Shown one piece after another: positions 36,367 through 46,866 of a DNA stretch of 64,000 nucleotides (position 1 is its first letter; every line of letters begins with the position of its first letter). The stretch comes from Stromatinia cepivora (Eukaryota; Ascomycota; Leotiomycetes; Helotiales; Sclerotiniaceae). The stretch is taken from assembly GCA_014898415.1 (NCBI GenBank), contig RCTD01000001.1:2232001-2296000 (forward strand), given 5' to 3'. A model generated the notes under the pieces. The model had not been told where the DNA came from. It did no database searches and saw nothing but the letters and a program-made list of their open reading frames with translations. Both the position numbers and the translations under genes were made by a program.

Positions 36367-37529
36367 ATGCGATATTGCAAGCGACATCGAATGCGACGTA
36401 GAAGCATGATTACATACCGTTCTCTTTCCTTATACAAATTTCCACCTGAAGTACGCAGGCATGTCTACCACTACACGCTTTACAATTCCTGGAACGGCAA
36501 ATCACCCAATCTTCTAAAAGCTTTGAGGGGTGATTTAATTTTATACTTCGAAGCTTTGCCTATTTTCTATCAGACCAATGAGTACAGGGTATCTGAACGG
36601 AGCGGTTTTGATATCGACGATCCGCCGACTTTTATGATCAATGTTCAGAGATTATGTATAGTTTTGGATCTGAAGCAATGCGAGTTAGTTTGTCTTTTAG
36701 ACCATACATAATTTGCAGTTCTGCTGTATGTGTCTTGGATGATCATAATATCTGATATGAAAATAGACACCCGAGTACGATTCTCGTGCGAAACAAAGCA
36801 ATGCTAGCTTTGAAGCACTCGACGCTTAAACTTTACAGGAAATTAACCTTCCAGCTAAATGGCGAGTGGACTTTACCCGATACAATACCTGCACGCTTTA
36901 CAGATGAAGAAGCACTCAAGATGCAGAAGGGTTACCATTCTTTTATTTTAACGGTGTATCGATGCTTTCAATGTTTTCGTCATCGACTATCAACCATGGG
37001 CGCCAGGTCTAATTTACCAAGTCCTATATTATCTATAATAATCAAGGACAATCACATTGCGCGAAACGGACTGCTACTAAGCCACGAATTATATGGCCTC
37101 CATTTTTATCTCCCATTGCACGCTCGACGTCTAGCACACGTTAGTACCTCCGGCTACAGCGAATGGGAATGGAAATCCGAATGGAGATCTGATTTGAAAG
37201 AACATTACAAATCACGTGTCTCCGGAGATGTACTGCAAAGATGGTTCAAAACAAGTGGATTTGGTAGAAGGAGAAGAGAAAAAGATCATGATTTATGGAT
37301 GCATCATTGTCTTTACCTGAGGCTGCATTATGCACTTCCTCAATTTGACTATGTGAATGCAATTTTGGATAAGGAATTGAGTCGTATAGCGTTACCGAAT
37401 CCAGCTAGAGAAAAACTGGATCGAGAGAGATTTCCTGGTACCGTGTTGTATGAGGGATATTTGTATAATGAGTCGGTGAAAGAGTTGGATTGGTATTCTA
37501 GGACGTCTTTGAATAAGAAAGATAATTGA
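36367..37529 (+). CDS. F-box/2EXR-like protein, copy A
   Basis: Two exons, 36367-36683 and 36767-37529 (83-nt phase-2 intron); 359 residues. An in-frame TAA directly precedes the first ATG, which fixes the earliest start; Met14 ('MITYRSLSLYKFPPEVR') could be the real one. The N terminus carries 'LYKFPPEVRRHVYHYTLY' followed by 'NLLKALRGDLILYFEALPIF' and 'YQTNEYRV', the LP-x-E-[LV]-R-x-x-[IV]-Y then EAL-x-[IV]-FY-x-TN arrangement of fungal F-box-like/2EXR proteins. The rest has no known motif. The same arrangement is in the oppositely oriented gene at 38497-39975, so the two are probably paralogues. Substrate-adaptor role is inference from the family. Confidence 0.75.
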
Positions 37530-38496
37530 GAATGCGTGTGAGGAGTACTTGGGATAGGATTGAATGAATGATTCGCTGATTAGTTATTTCGATGTGCATA
37601 CTGCATACCCTTTATTAGGAATACACCAATACACCAATACACTGCGAATAATAATATCCTCATTACATTATCAGTATTGTCAAGAAATAGTATATACATT
37701 TTTTGAAAACTCTACATCATACATGCACAAACAAACACATCTACAAATCCCCTCCCTATACTTCACTTTACTTTACTGGAACTCAAAAATAATAATTAAT
37801 AACACACACTGCACAAGAACGAGAACAAGAACGAGAACTAAAAACCTATCTACCAACTTATTATATTATTTTATAAATGAATGAATGAATAAATGAAATC
37901 ATAGTATCTTTATACCGCAGCCCGCAATCCTACTTAAGGATTGATATTTGATACTTGGTACTGGCTTATTGCGTTGTAAGTGTTTTATTTAGTTATTTAG
38001 TAGGCTAAGTAATTGACGGTAGATATTGTAGCGGTAGCTGCTATAATGCGTATCTTGAATATCCTGAATATCCTGAAAATGCGTATCATGTATTGCTATT
38101 GCCATTGCCATTGCTATTGCCAGGGCTTTCGTAGGTAGGTAGGTAGGTAGGTAGGTACCAAGAAACGCCAAACCAGACCAGACCAGATCAACTACCAGCA
38201 AGCCCAAATAACCATAATCCGTAACCCCTAATAACATCTCCCAAATCCCGCATCCCCGCATCCCGCATCCCGCATCCCGCATCCATCACGTAATCTGATA
38301 TCGAGCTTCCCCAAGGCCAAAAACTAAATCTTCAAGTACCCTCGTGTCACCACTCTCCATAGACTCATCCTCCCAATCGCCATCTTCTCCACGTGAACCC
38401 ATATCAGCATCAGCATCAGCATCAGCATCAGCATCAGCATCAGCATCGAATAATAAACCCAAGCCCTCATTCCGCAAAACATCCCGCAAAACATCC
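37530..38496. repeat. microsatellite cluster between two convergent paralogues
   Basis: Within 1 kb: AATG repeats (about 37877-37897); TTGCCA/TTGCTA hexamers (about 38092-38120); GTAG x6-7 (38131-38158); five CCGCATC-type heptamers (about 38248-38283); and seven perfect ATCAGC hexamers (38403-38444). The ATCAGC array is open on the minus strand as an (Asp-Ala)n run. No gene apart from the possible C-terminal extension discussed for the 38497-39975 gene. Both flanking genes end here. Confidence 0.85.
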
Positions 38497-39975
38497 TCAC
38501 CAACAGGAACCCCCCTCATCACTATCCCCACAACTCCAATCACTCGGCAACGCCGAATGATATTTTTTCCCCCCTCCTACTCCCAAGTCACCCCGCACAA
38601 CCACCACTTTCGGTAATCGTCGAGATGCAGTCGGATGTGTATCAAGCGATGGAACACGAGATGTCGTATCAAATTCATCGATTTCGATATCGATTTCCCG
38701 GGGAATATAATCTAATTCGCCTTCACCACCGCGTTGACTTGGATTCCCGCAATCTAGTTGATGTTCGCGCCATTGGTTGGTTGCGGATGAATTGTATGTG
38801 GCATTGATGGCGCTTTCGAAGCCTTGATCGTGCAACCATTTTGTGAGATGGTTTTCGTTTCTGGTTTCGTGGTGGACGAGGGGACCTCTTTTTTGTTCTT
38901 TTTCGCAGCGACTTTTTATTGCTAGGAAGTCGTTCTTGCTAATTTCTTTCCACATGCTGCCTTTTTCATCTTCTTGGTTTAATTCCGTTGGTAAATCGAT
39001 GTCGACCTCATCTGGATTTTGTGCTGATAGTGCTCGTAGACTGCGGGAACGATAGCCAGAGGGATAGCCATGTTGAATAAACCATACTTGGTCCGAAAAA
39101 TGAACCTTATTATCCTTATGAGACAAAGAATTTATCTCCGCAAAACTGACGACTATCCTTTCATGCGGCTTGTCATTTCCCCATTTTAACGTCTTGCCTT
39201 TACTTTCTCTGCGATGTTCCCACACCCAGGAACTCTTATTGCCAGTAAAGGCGCCTTCGAGGCGACCGGCGGTACCGAATACTTTGTTGAATTGTTCGAT
39301 AGTCCAAGCGACAGTGACGCTATATCTGTCGATAAGGTAGACCTCCCATGTGATTTCCAATTTTTGGAGGGCGGGACAACAGTCGGTTGGACCGATGAGG
39401 TCGCAGACTAGTGCTAGCCATTGGGTACGACAGCTGCTATTGATGCATGGTTCGATGTGTAAATGTGTCAAGTTTTGTGCCATACGGATGATTCGAGCTG
39501 TGCGGTCGAAGGTTGGAGTTTGGGAGGGTTTACTATAATTTTGTAAGTATACTCTACAAGATTGAATATGCTGAGTATAGTGGATGAAGAGTGAAAAGGG
39601 AAGATGGTAAATATATGCGTACCCATTTATAGGACCAGGGTCCGGAGTAGAGAGTGGGACTTGAACATAGACTTTTTGAAGAGTCGATGCCAAAGAAACA
39701 ACACAAGTATCCATGAAACGCACACCGTTGCATTGAACAAAATATTGTTGAAGCCAGTTATTTCTGTACGTTAAGCAAAAAGTATTGGTCTCATAAAAGA
39801 TAGCTAAAGCTTCCTTGTACAGGCCTGGATCTGCTTTTAATGCTGTCAGGACTTTTCGAACTTGAAGTTGGCCATTAACTCCATCCCAAGTACCTCGAAG
39901 CAGGAGATGATAGATTATATTGCGAAGCTCGATCGGAAGGGTGCGAAGACTTGTGATTTCTTTAGAGGAAGTCAT
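38497..39975 (-). CDS. F-box/2EXR-like protein, copy B
   Basis: Minus-strand frame of 492 codons starting MTSSKEITSLRTLPIELRNI. The N-terminal region ('LPIELRNIIYHLLLRGTW', 'KVLTALKADPGLYKEALAIF', 'YETNTFCL') parallels the gene at 36367. A 90-nt segment (39622-39533) has GTACGC at its start, an ACTTAC branch-like site and ATAG at its end, and is a multiple of three without stops. It is probably an in-frame intron, giving 462 residues. The middle part is mixed ('RIIRMAQNLTHLHIEPC', 'TVAWTIEQFNKVF'). The C terminus lies next to a G6A6 homopolymer run. A shift of frame there would lead into the (Asp-Ala)n frame at 38543-38286, so the true C terminus is uncertain. Confidence 0.72.
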   Translation of the reverse strand: MTSSKEITSLRTLPIELRNIIYHLLLRGTWDGVNGQLQVRKVLTALKADPGLYKEALAIFYETNTFCLTYRNNWLQQYFVQCNGVRFMDTCVVSLASTLQKVYVQVPLSTPDPGPINGYAYIYHLPFSLFIHYTQHIQSCRVYLQNYSKPSQTPTFDRTARIIRMAQNLTHLHIEPCINSSCRTQWLALVCDLIGPTDCCPALQKLEITWEVYLIDRYSVTVAWTIEQFNKVFGTAGRLEGAFTGNKSSWVWEHRRESKGKTLKWGNDKPHERIVVSFAEINSLSHKDNKVHFSDQVWFIQHGYPSGYRSRSLRALSAQNPDEVDIDLPTELNQEDEKGSMWKEISKNDFLAIKSRCEKEQKRGPLVHHETRNENHLTKWLHDQGFESAINATYNSSATNQWREHQLDCGNPSQRGGEGELDYIPREIDIEIDEFDTTSRVPSLDTHPTASRRLPKVVVVRGDLGVGGGKKYHSALPSDWSCGDSDEGGSCW

Positions 39976-40356
39976 TCTTGATGTCGTACAGAGCTATATG
40001 ACTTATGCAAAGTTTTTAGTGCAAGAAAGAAATTATGGATGGTTTGGATATTGTTGATCTTGGGGAGGAAACAAAGGTGATATTAATCACAGATAGGAAG
40101 AGGATCTAGGCAATTGTACCCAGGACTAGCCGAGCCAGTGATAAATTACTCATAAACAAACTGGTAGAGATCATAGGAAGATAAGAGGATGAGACGAGAG
40201 TATGTTGTAGTGATAATAAGGCTGTAGTGATAATAAGGCTGTAATGAAAGATGGAATAATAAAGAGACTGCAATAGCCGTGTATGTCAAGAGGAAATACA
40301 ATCAACTTAGATTGTATTCTTATATGTATATATTCACCTATTAGTCCATCTTTAAC
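39976..40356. other. intergenic spacer with 17-bp tandem duplication
   Basis: Contains two head-to-tail copies of a 17-mer (40206-40222 and 40223-40239) starting TGTAGTGATAATAAGGC. Upstream region of the copy B gene and downstream region of PBN1. No gene. Confidence 0.7.
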
Positions 40357-41945
40357 TTATTGTTTCTTCTTTGTATCTACCCCCTCTCCCTTGGATTCTT
40401 TACTATATCCTTCCTTTCTCCAAACACCAAACAAGCACCAAACAATCCATAAGAAGCCCAATAAAACCACGCTGGCGGTTCCTACCTCCACCCAATTACT
40501 CTTATTCAAATCTAGTACTGGAACATTAACCGCATTCATCAGCCTACCATCAGGTACAGCTACTGGTGAAACATGATAGAACATGGTCTGTGGTCCAAAT
40601 AGACCATCATAACCTAGATTGACCCGGTCAAATGGATTAACCGAAAACTTGCTACCTTCGTCTGCTGTACATGCCCAGAATACTACTGGATGAGGGATCT
40701 CTATAGATGTATAGCCATCTGTGTTGTTGGTAGGAGAGAGATATCGCAGGTGAAGAGGAATCTCTGCTGTGAAAGATTGGGTCGATTCAGGTGGTGCAAG
40801 TTCAAGTAAAAGAGATGAGCCCCAGATGTTCATTGCATAGTCTGGAGCTTCGAGGTCGACTGGAGAGGAAATATGTCGAAGAGCTTTTAGATTCTTGGAA
40901 GCGAGGAAAAGAGGATCAGATAGCTGATATTTATCGGGGAAGATGGTACGAGGTGAAGTGAGATGAGTATGTAGTGAACATTCCCGGTCTAATACAGGTG
41001 GTTGACTGGAGCTAAGCAAGAGTTGTAATGTAGGATGAAGACCAGAAGGCGCCATGAAGGATGAGGTAAAAAAGGTGTCTGTGGAATGGTGTCTAGCCGG
41101 GAAGGAAAATAGTGTGGGCGACGGTTTGGAGTCTTCACCAACTACAGTCAAGAATCCAGCTAATGAAAGCTCTTCGGGCTGCAAAGGTGTTTCAACAGAA
41201 AGTATGCCAACCTCTACACGGTCTTTTGATGCTGCATTCGTGATTTCCGGATCCCATGACTGAGGTTCCCAATATGCAACTATGTTCAAGGCATGAGATA
41301 TTGTGTCAAAGTCTATATCAACGGAAGATGCGTAACTAAGGGAATTGGCCCTCCGAAGACACTCTTTATCTGGCGCGTTGCATATCTTTTGTTGTATATA
41401 CTCAACAAGATTTGTGAGGTCCTCAAGAGGTTGATAATATTGTGTTGCGGCATTTGAAGCAAATCGTTCCACAGACAACTTAGTAAAAGACTCCTATATT
41501 TATTTAGATACTTTCTCATGGTCGTTGGCCAAATACAGCTTACATCGGGAGATACACAATCAAGTTTTCCAAATACTTTCTTCAAAGCAGGGCATAAAAG
41601 ATCTCTATATACACTTTAGCATATATGGGGGTTGGATAGTGTTAAAACGTACGGGCTATTGCTACTTCTCTGTGGACTATAGAACACGTGAAGACCTGGA
41701 GAAAGTCTTGAAAACAGAGGTGAAGCTGTATCATATTGATTTGGACTGGCCCATCGGATATGGAGCTCATGGGATGCTTTTAAGACTCGATATATTTCTT
41801 GAGGAAGTTCACTAAAACTAAAGGTTGCTCGATCCTCTCTGGCAGCTTTCATCCGCTTTGCTGAAATAGAATTTGTGGAAACTTTGATATTCTGAGGATC
41901 AACTGCATCCTGAGGCTGTCGAAGAAAAGTAATTCGTTGCCGCAT
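40357..41945 (-). CDS. PBN1: PBN1 / PIG-X: subunit of GPI mannosyltransferase I (ER)
   Basis: Three exons on the minus strand: 41945-41653, 41604-41544 and 41493-40357; 496 residues, phases 2 and 0. The N terminus MRQRITFLRQPQDAVDP and the lumenal domain with 'ECSLHTHLTSPRTIFPDKYQ', 'SDPLFLASKNLKALRHIS', 'PVVFWACTADEGSKF' and 'NPFDRVNLGYDGLFGPQTMF' are the conserved blocks of fungal Pbn1. One C-terminal membrane helix (about 455-478, 'ASVVLLGFLWIVWCLFGVW') ends in a Lys-rich cytosolic tail, KKKQ, an ER-retrieval-like end. Pbn1 stabilises Gpi14, which adds the first mannose to the GPI anchor. The 61-nt middle exon was placed from conservation ('DLLCPALKKVFGKLDCVSP'). Divergent from the SARAF gene. 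Confidence 0.92.
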
Positions 41946-42297
41946 GGTTGATGGGATTTGCGTTTAAAGTACAAATGATTGAAGTGAGGTCTAGATGTTG
42001 AGTTGGCCCATGTGGTTCACGTGGTTTGGCAGTATCCTCCAACCCCTGGTAGGCGGTGAGATATTTTAGCTAAGCATCGCAAGGCTGATTGATAGTGGAA
42101 GCTTCCGCCACCAAAGAATAGTGAATAACTTGTTTGCTACACATTTCCCTTGTATGAATATATTGATGATCTGTCCTTTTTTACAGAGATTCACTTAGTC
42201 CTCTATCGCTTGATACCTACCGTACTACGTGCGTATTTATATCTCTCATTATCATGAGAAACTTTCTTCAAGAACATCCAAGATAACTACAATCAAA
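41946..42297. promoter_or_regulatory. shared divergent promoter, PBN1 / SARAF
   Basis: The 352 bp separate the two start codons. It contains a CACGTG palindrome (42018-42023), a possible bHLH/bZIP site, and 'CCTATCGC'-type pyrimidine tracts before SARAF. Both genes act at the ER, so common control is possible. The promoter role follows from layout and is not shown directly. Confidence 0.4.
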
Positions 42298-43188
42298 ATG
42301 CTCTTCTTACCATTCCTCTACCCGGCCTTGCTCACCCTCCTCACATTTACCCCTCTCGCCATAGCTGCCAAACCCCAAAATGCCATTCTCCTATCAAAAG
42401 TCAAGACCCTCACTCTCCGCGACAATGCAAAAACCTCTCATCGTCGAGTCGCAGCCGTACCACAGCTCACATGTAATGGTCCTGGATGTCGACATTACAA
42501 AGTCGATGTAATGCGCTGCACCAACCAAGGTTCCGATTATTCTTCTGAAGATATACAATGGTCCTGCACCGCAAATCTCCCCGAGGAGTTCAAACTAGGA
42601 AGTACGGATGTTATATGTGAGGGGTATGATAGCAAGGATGATGAATATGTGTTAAAGGGTAGTTGTGCCGTGGAATACAGGTTACTATTGACAGAGGAGG
42701 GCGAAGCAAAGTATGGGAAGAGCTTTTGGGATGATGGAAGTGGGGATAGTTCTGTTGAGCAGGGAATGAGTCTATTGTTCTGGTTGATATTTATGGGAGT
42801 TTTGGGATGGATTCTGTACTCGATGTTACAGAATTGGAGACAGGGGCCCGCTAATGGTCAAGCTGAGAGAGGCGGTGGAGGAGGGGGTTTTGGAGGATGG
42901 GGAGGAGGTGGAGGAGGACCAGGCGATGATGACCTCCCACCACCTTACCCGGGAACTGGAAAGAGATCCACAACAAATTATGGCGCTGCTGAACAGGCAT
43001 GGAGACCTGGATTCTGGACTGGTGCAGCGGCAGGTGCTGCTGGAGGTTATTTTGTAGGAAACAGAGCGAATAGACAACAGAATCAAGGCCTTGGTGGCTG
43101 GGGTGGTGGAAGCTCAAGCTCAAGCTCAAGCTCTCCCTCTACCAATACTCGCTCAAACACAGGATTTGGGTCTACGTCCAGAAGATAA
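42298..43188 (+). CDS. SARAF-like store-operated calcium entry regulator (ER membrane)
   Basis: Single exon, 296 residues from the ATG at 42298 (context CAAAATGC). Signal peptide 1-24. The lumenal domain (25-155) has paired Cys ('CNGPGCRHYKVDVMRCTNQG', 'WSCTANLPEEF', 'VICEGY', 'GSCAVEYRL'), matching SARAF. One membrane helix at about 157-177 ('MSLLFWLIFMGVLGWILYSM'). The cytosolic tail is Gly/Trp-rich (GGGGGG runs), holds a PPPY motif (214-217) that could bind WW domains of Rsp5-type ubiquitin ligases, and ends in a poly-Ser run and Thr/Ser-rich segment. In animals SARAF limits calcium entry; fungal homologues are mostly unstudied. Confidence 0.9.
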   Translation: MLFLPFLYPALLTLLTFTPLAIAAKPQNAILLSKVKTLTLRDNAKTSHRRVAAVPQLTCNGPGCRHYKVDVMRCTNQGSDYSSEDIQWSCTANLPEEFKLGSTDVICEGYDSKDDEYVLKGSCAVEYRLLLTEEGEAKYGKSFWDDGSGDSSVEQGMSLLFWLIFMGVLGWILYSMLQNWRQGPANGQAERGGGGGGFGGWGGGGGGPGDDDLPPPYPGTGKRSTTNYGAAEQAWRPGFWTGAAAGAAGGYFVGNRANRQQNQGLGGWGGGSSSSSSSSPSTNTRSNTGFGSTSRR

Positions 43189-43805
43189 ATACCACAGTAG
43201 TTTAGTAGTTCAGATAAGGCATCAGCATGTAATCATTCCGCTAGACAATGAAGGAATGATTAAGAGATCAATGGGTCCAAGGGTCTTGGGTGACTTATGT
43301 AGTGCTATCCAAACTTTCATGATTCATTTCACTGCAAACACTTCCCCTCCATCTGTTCGATTTTGTCATTTTGATTGCGCCCCCACAAACACTGCAAATT
43401 ATTCCACTCAGATGGCAAGCATCCATTAAAACATCGTATTTATTTCTATTAAAGCTATCTGATCTGCCAGCTCTGCAGCTTCTCGACCAAATCAATAACC
43501 AAGGGTAAGAGCATACTCTTTGCCCTGGCCAGTCGGTTCGTGATTTTAAAATACAAAGTCCACTTATCTGCTCCTAATTCAGGAATTCCCTGACTGAAAC
43601 AATGTGATGGATCTCATCACAATAGAATGTGAATACGAAAAATGGTATACATGGGACCAAATCCCTCCACTTAAGCAAAAGCCAGTTCACGCTCAAATGT
43701 GCAGTCATACACAGTGCGGCACTTCGCCACACTTCCTGAATTCAAAATCATACAACTTCCCAATGGCCTAAATGGAATCCTCAGTTTGACATCAAAACCT
43801 CCATA
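43189..43805. other. convergent 3' region SARAF / BRE1
   Basis: Holds the 3' ends of both genes. Plus frames 43091-43429 and 43699-43902 are out-of-frame continuations. No gene. Confidence 0.5.
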
Positions 43806-46427
43806 TTACATATGTGCGGTCATGACATCAAATTTGTCGAAAGGTTTAGCGCAATTGGGGCACTTTCTCATACGGTTGGCAATCCGATCATCCACGCATT
43901 GATTGCAGAAGAGATGTCCACATGTTTTCAAAACGGTGTTCTTGAAGTTTGCGCGGCAGACGGTACACAGTGCAAGAGTCTAAATTGTGTCAGTAACAAC
44001 TCGGGATGGACAATGATAATAAAACTTACTCTAAGCATTTCCTCCTCACCCGATTGATTGCTTAAGCTCTTTTGCTTCCACGTGTCTCTGTCCTTTTGCG
44101 CTTGCTCACATCGGACTCGAAGTTGCTCATTTTCCAGCTCCACAGCGTGAATCTTTTGTTTGGTGCCCGAGTTCGCAGAATCCTTGGATTTCAAAAGGTT
44201 TGTCAATTCTGCCGCTTGGTTTTTCAGGATTTCACATTTGCTTGTAGCCTCTCTACTTGATGCCTCCAGCTTCTTGTTCTCCGCCATGATAGAGGTATTT
44301 GACTGTCTCATATCACTTAATTGCTTCTCCATGTTGCTTAAGAGCGTTCGGTCCGATGTCTCCACATCTTTGAGTTGGGAAATTATCTCGGAACTTTTGG
44401 CGTTTTGGTTCTTTAAAGATCGAACTTCCGCGAGACGAATATCCATATCCTTTCGAGCCGCGAAATATTTTTGATCTGCCTTGCTCTTTTCAGCCGCTAA
44501 AACCGAAACCTTTTCTTCGAGAGCCGTAAAGTCCATTACTTTCTTGCTTGTCAGGGCCTGAACCCGCTTATAGGCACTTTGGAGAGCAGGCAGTTCTTTA
44601 TTGATCGAATCATAGCCCTGTTGGAGGAGATCGTACTTGACACGCAATTCCTCGAGACTCAAGGTATCTATTTCTGGTCCTGGTGTTGGTTGGCACGATT
44701 GCTCGGCGATCTGTCTCAGGCGTTCGACTTCAAGTTCAAGGGAGGTGATTCGATCATCCTTGGCTCCAACCAATTCTTTCAAATGCTCGATACCTGCATG
44801 ATCCTGATCCTGTGTAGCCTTTCGCACGCTAAGATCAGCGAGTAATTCGTCTCGGGCAGAGCGGATCCTCGTCAAATCAGCATCAAGACGTTGAAGTTGA
44901 CTTTCTAATTCACCAGTAGCCGCCTCCGCTTCGCTCTCTATTTGGATTCGATATGCAGTCCGTTCGGCTTGTAACTTTTCCGCCTCCTCTCGCAGCTGTA
45001 TGTTAGTAGCTTCAAGGTGATTGATACGTTTAATGACATCTTCGTGTTGAATACGAAATTGTTTGAATAGCTCAGTTCGAGCATAGTCGTCGTCCGAAGG
45101 AGCCTGTTTGATACTGGCTGAAGTGATTTGCTCTGTGAGTGATTTATTTTCAGCAGCCATTGCTTCAAGTTGTTCTTTTTGCTTCTCAACAACTGCTTGT
45201 GCCTCTTTGTATGCTGTTTGATTAGCTTCCTTGTCTTCCGCTATGCCATTTGTCATTTCGGTGTCCATGCCATTTTCAGTTTTAATGCCATTAGCAGTAC
45301 TATGAAATAATGCTTTCGCCTCTTCTTTTCGCACTGTATCACTCCTCAACCTATCTAAGCGTTTTTCGGCTTTGATGTAACGTAGTGAGGCCGACTCGAG
45401 ACGCTCATTTAATTCTTCTTTTTCGTTTCGGAGCCTGTCTACTGTGACGAGGTATTCTTTCTGGGAAGCTAGCATTTTCGTAACCTTCGCTTGGAGATCT
45501 TGCAAGTCCGCTGAGGGTTTGCCACGAGCAGCAGCAACGGTGGTAAATATTGTATGCAATTTCGACTTTATTTCTCTTCCTTTAGACGCCAAGTGATCTG
45601 AGAAACCCTTGATACCATGAAATTGTAAGGAAGTTGGGAATGATGCTGTCATATGTCAGCCTTAAATTCATACTCCTGCATGTAAAATACCAACTTTCTG
45701 TCTTTTCTGTGTTGGGAATATCATTTTCCGCGAGGAGAGTGACTTCTTCTAATAACTGTTACCCATTATCAATCTCGTGCTCCTGCTAACTGATAAGGGT
45801 CTTATCATACCTGTGTCCACCAAGCATCGATAATTCTCAAATGATCGTCATGATCTGTAGATTTCTTTTGTATATTTTTCAATTGGGACTCCAAAGTTGC
45901 CTTTTCTCGTTTGTACTCGAGCATTTGTCTGTAGATCGCATCTTTTTGGTATTTCTATAACGTGACATATCAGCCTGCCATTCCAACCAGTTTATTATTT
46001 GTTCGAGAAAGGGAACGTGTATTGACTACATTGATGCGATATGTTGTGGGAGTACGGGTAGGGGCGTGAAGGTTTGCAGGCTATCCATGCTGTTCACAGC
46101 AAGCTGCGCATTAGCAACAGCCACATAGATCTCAAGAGCAATCCCTAGACTCTTCGTATGACGTTGATAGATGAGAGAAATCGAAATAATATTGATGAAA
46201 AACACTCATGCGAAAGGAGATAAGTCATGAGACCGACTACATACCTCGATATCTTCAGACCATGGCGCAGTATTATCGGAATCGGCAGATGCCTTACCAG
46301 CACCATTAACGGCTTGTCTCTTGGTAGGTGGCGCGAGGTCATCATTGCTTTGGCCAGCTGCCCTCTTCCTATCCTCCATCTTGATGAAGGAAGGGAGAGA
46401 TGGAGCTGAGGCGGCGACGGGCGTCAT
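43806..46427 (-). CDS. BRE1: E3 ubiquitin ligase BRE1 (histone H2B monoubiquitination)
   Basis: Five exons on the minus strand: 46427-46245, 45954-45811, 45755-45695, 45645-44030 and 43979-43806; 725 residues with consistent phases. The N terminus is '[21 protein letters not shown]' type (Met17 is the alternative start), followed by the Rad6-binding-like helix '[20 protein letters not shown]' and '[20 protein letters not shown]'. The middle 500 residues are heptad coiled coil. The C-terminal C3HC4 RING has Cys673, Cys676, Cys688, His690, Cys693, Cys696, Cys708 and Cys711, ending 'FDVMTAHM'. With Rad6 it ubiquitinates H2B in the nucleus. The RING exon is separated by a short intron and was not part of the main long frame. 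Divergent from BDP1. Confidence 0.94.
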
Positions 46428-46866
46428 CAGATTGAAGGAGGTGAACAATTCATAAGATCAAATACAATAGTGAGTTTGACCGGAAAGGAATGAAGCGCAA
46501 TAGTAGGAACTCAATATTTTTGAAAGTGTTATTTAGTTGACCTTGTATCGTTGTTATAGGTTTGTAAGGTTGAGGAGGTAAATAGAGGTAAAGGCGAAAG
46601 AAGTGAGAAGTTGCAAGCCGCCATTTCGAAATTGGACTAGCGTATTAATTTAGTCATAGCGGGTTACCGGCTCCAGATCAATGGGAAATAATTATTTCAA
46701 CCACCACCCACACAACTTCAAAGATTCCATTGTTCAATCAAAGAGAGTAATATTTAACCCAATACTTATACGAGCAGTTGATACTTTTAAAGAAAGTACT
46801 AGGAATATTTACAACAAGACAACCTCCTTTGGATTTCGCCCATCGGGCGCAATAAATTTCGTCAAA
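46428..46866. promoter_or_regulatory. divergent promoter, BRE1 / BDP1
   Basis: A 439-bp spacer between the BRE1 and BDP1 start codons, both nuclear gene-expression factors. The BDP1 frame stays open upstream to an ATG at 46681, but 46867 is taken as the start. No box could be assigned. Confidence 0.4.

Noticed and set aside
46681..46866. Upstream ATG extension of BDP1
   Set aside because: The 62 residues do not resemble the family; MSSMLRKGGKSFKP at 46867 is the typical start.
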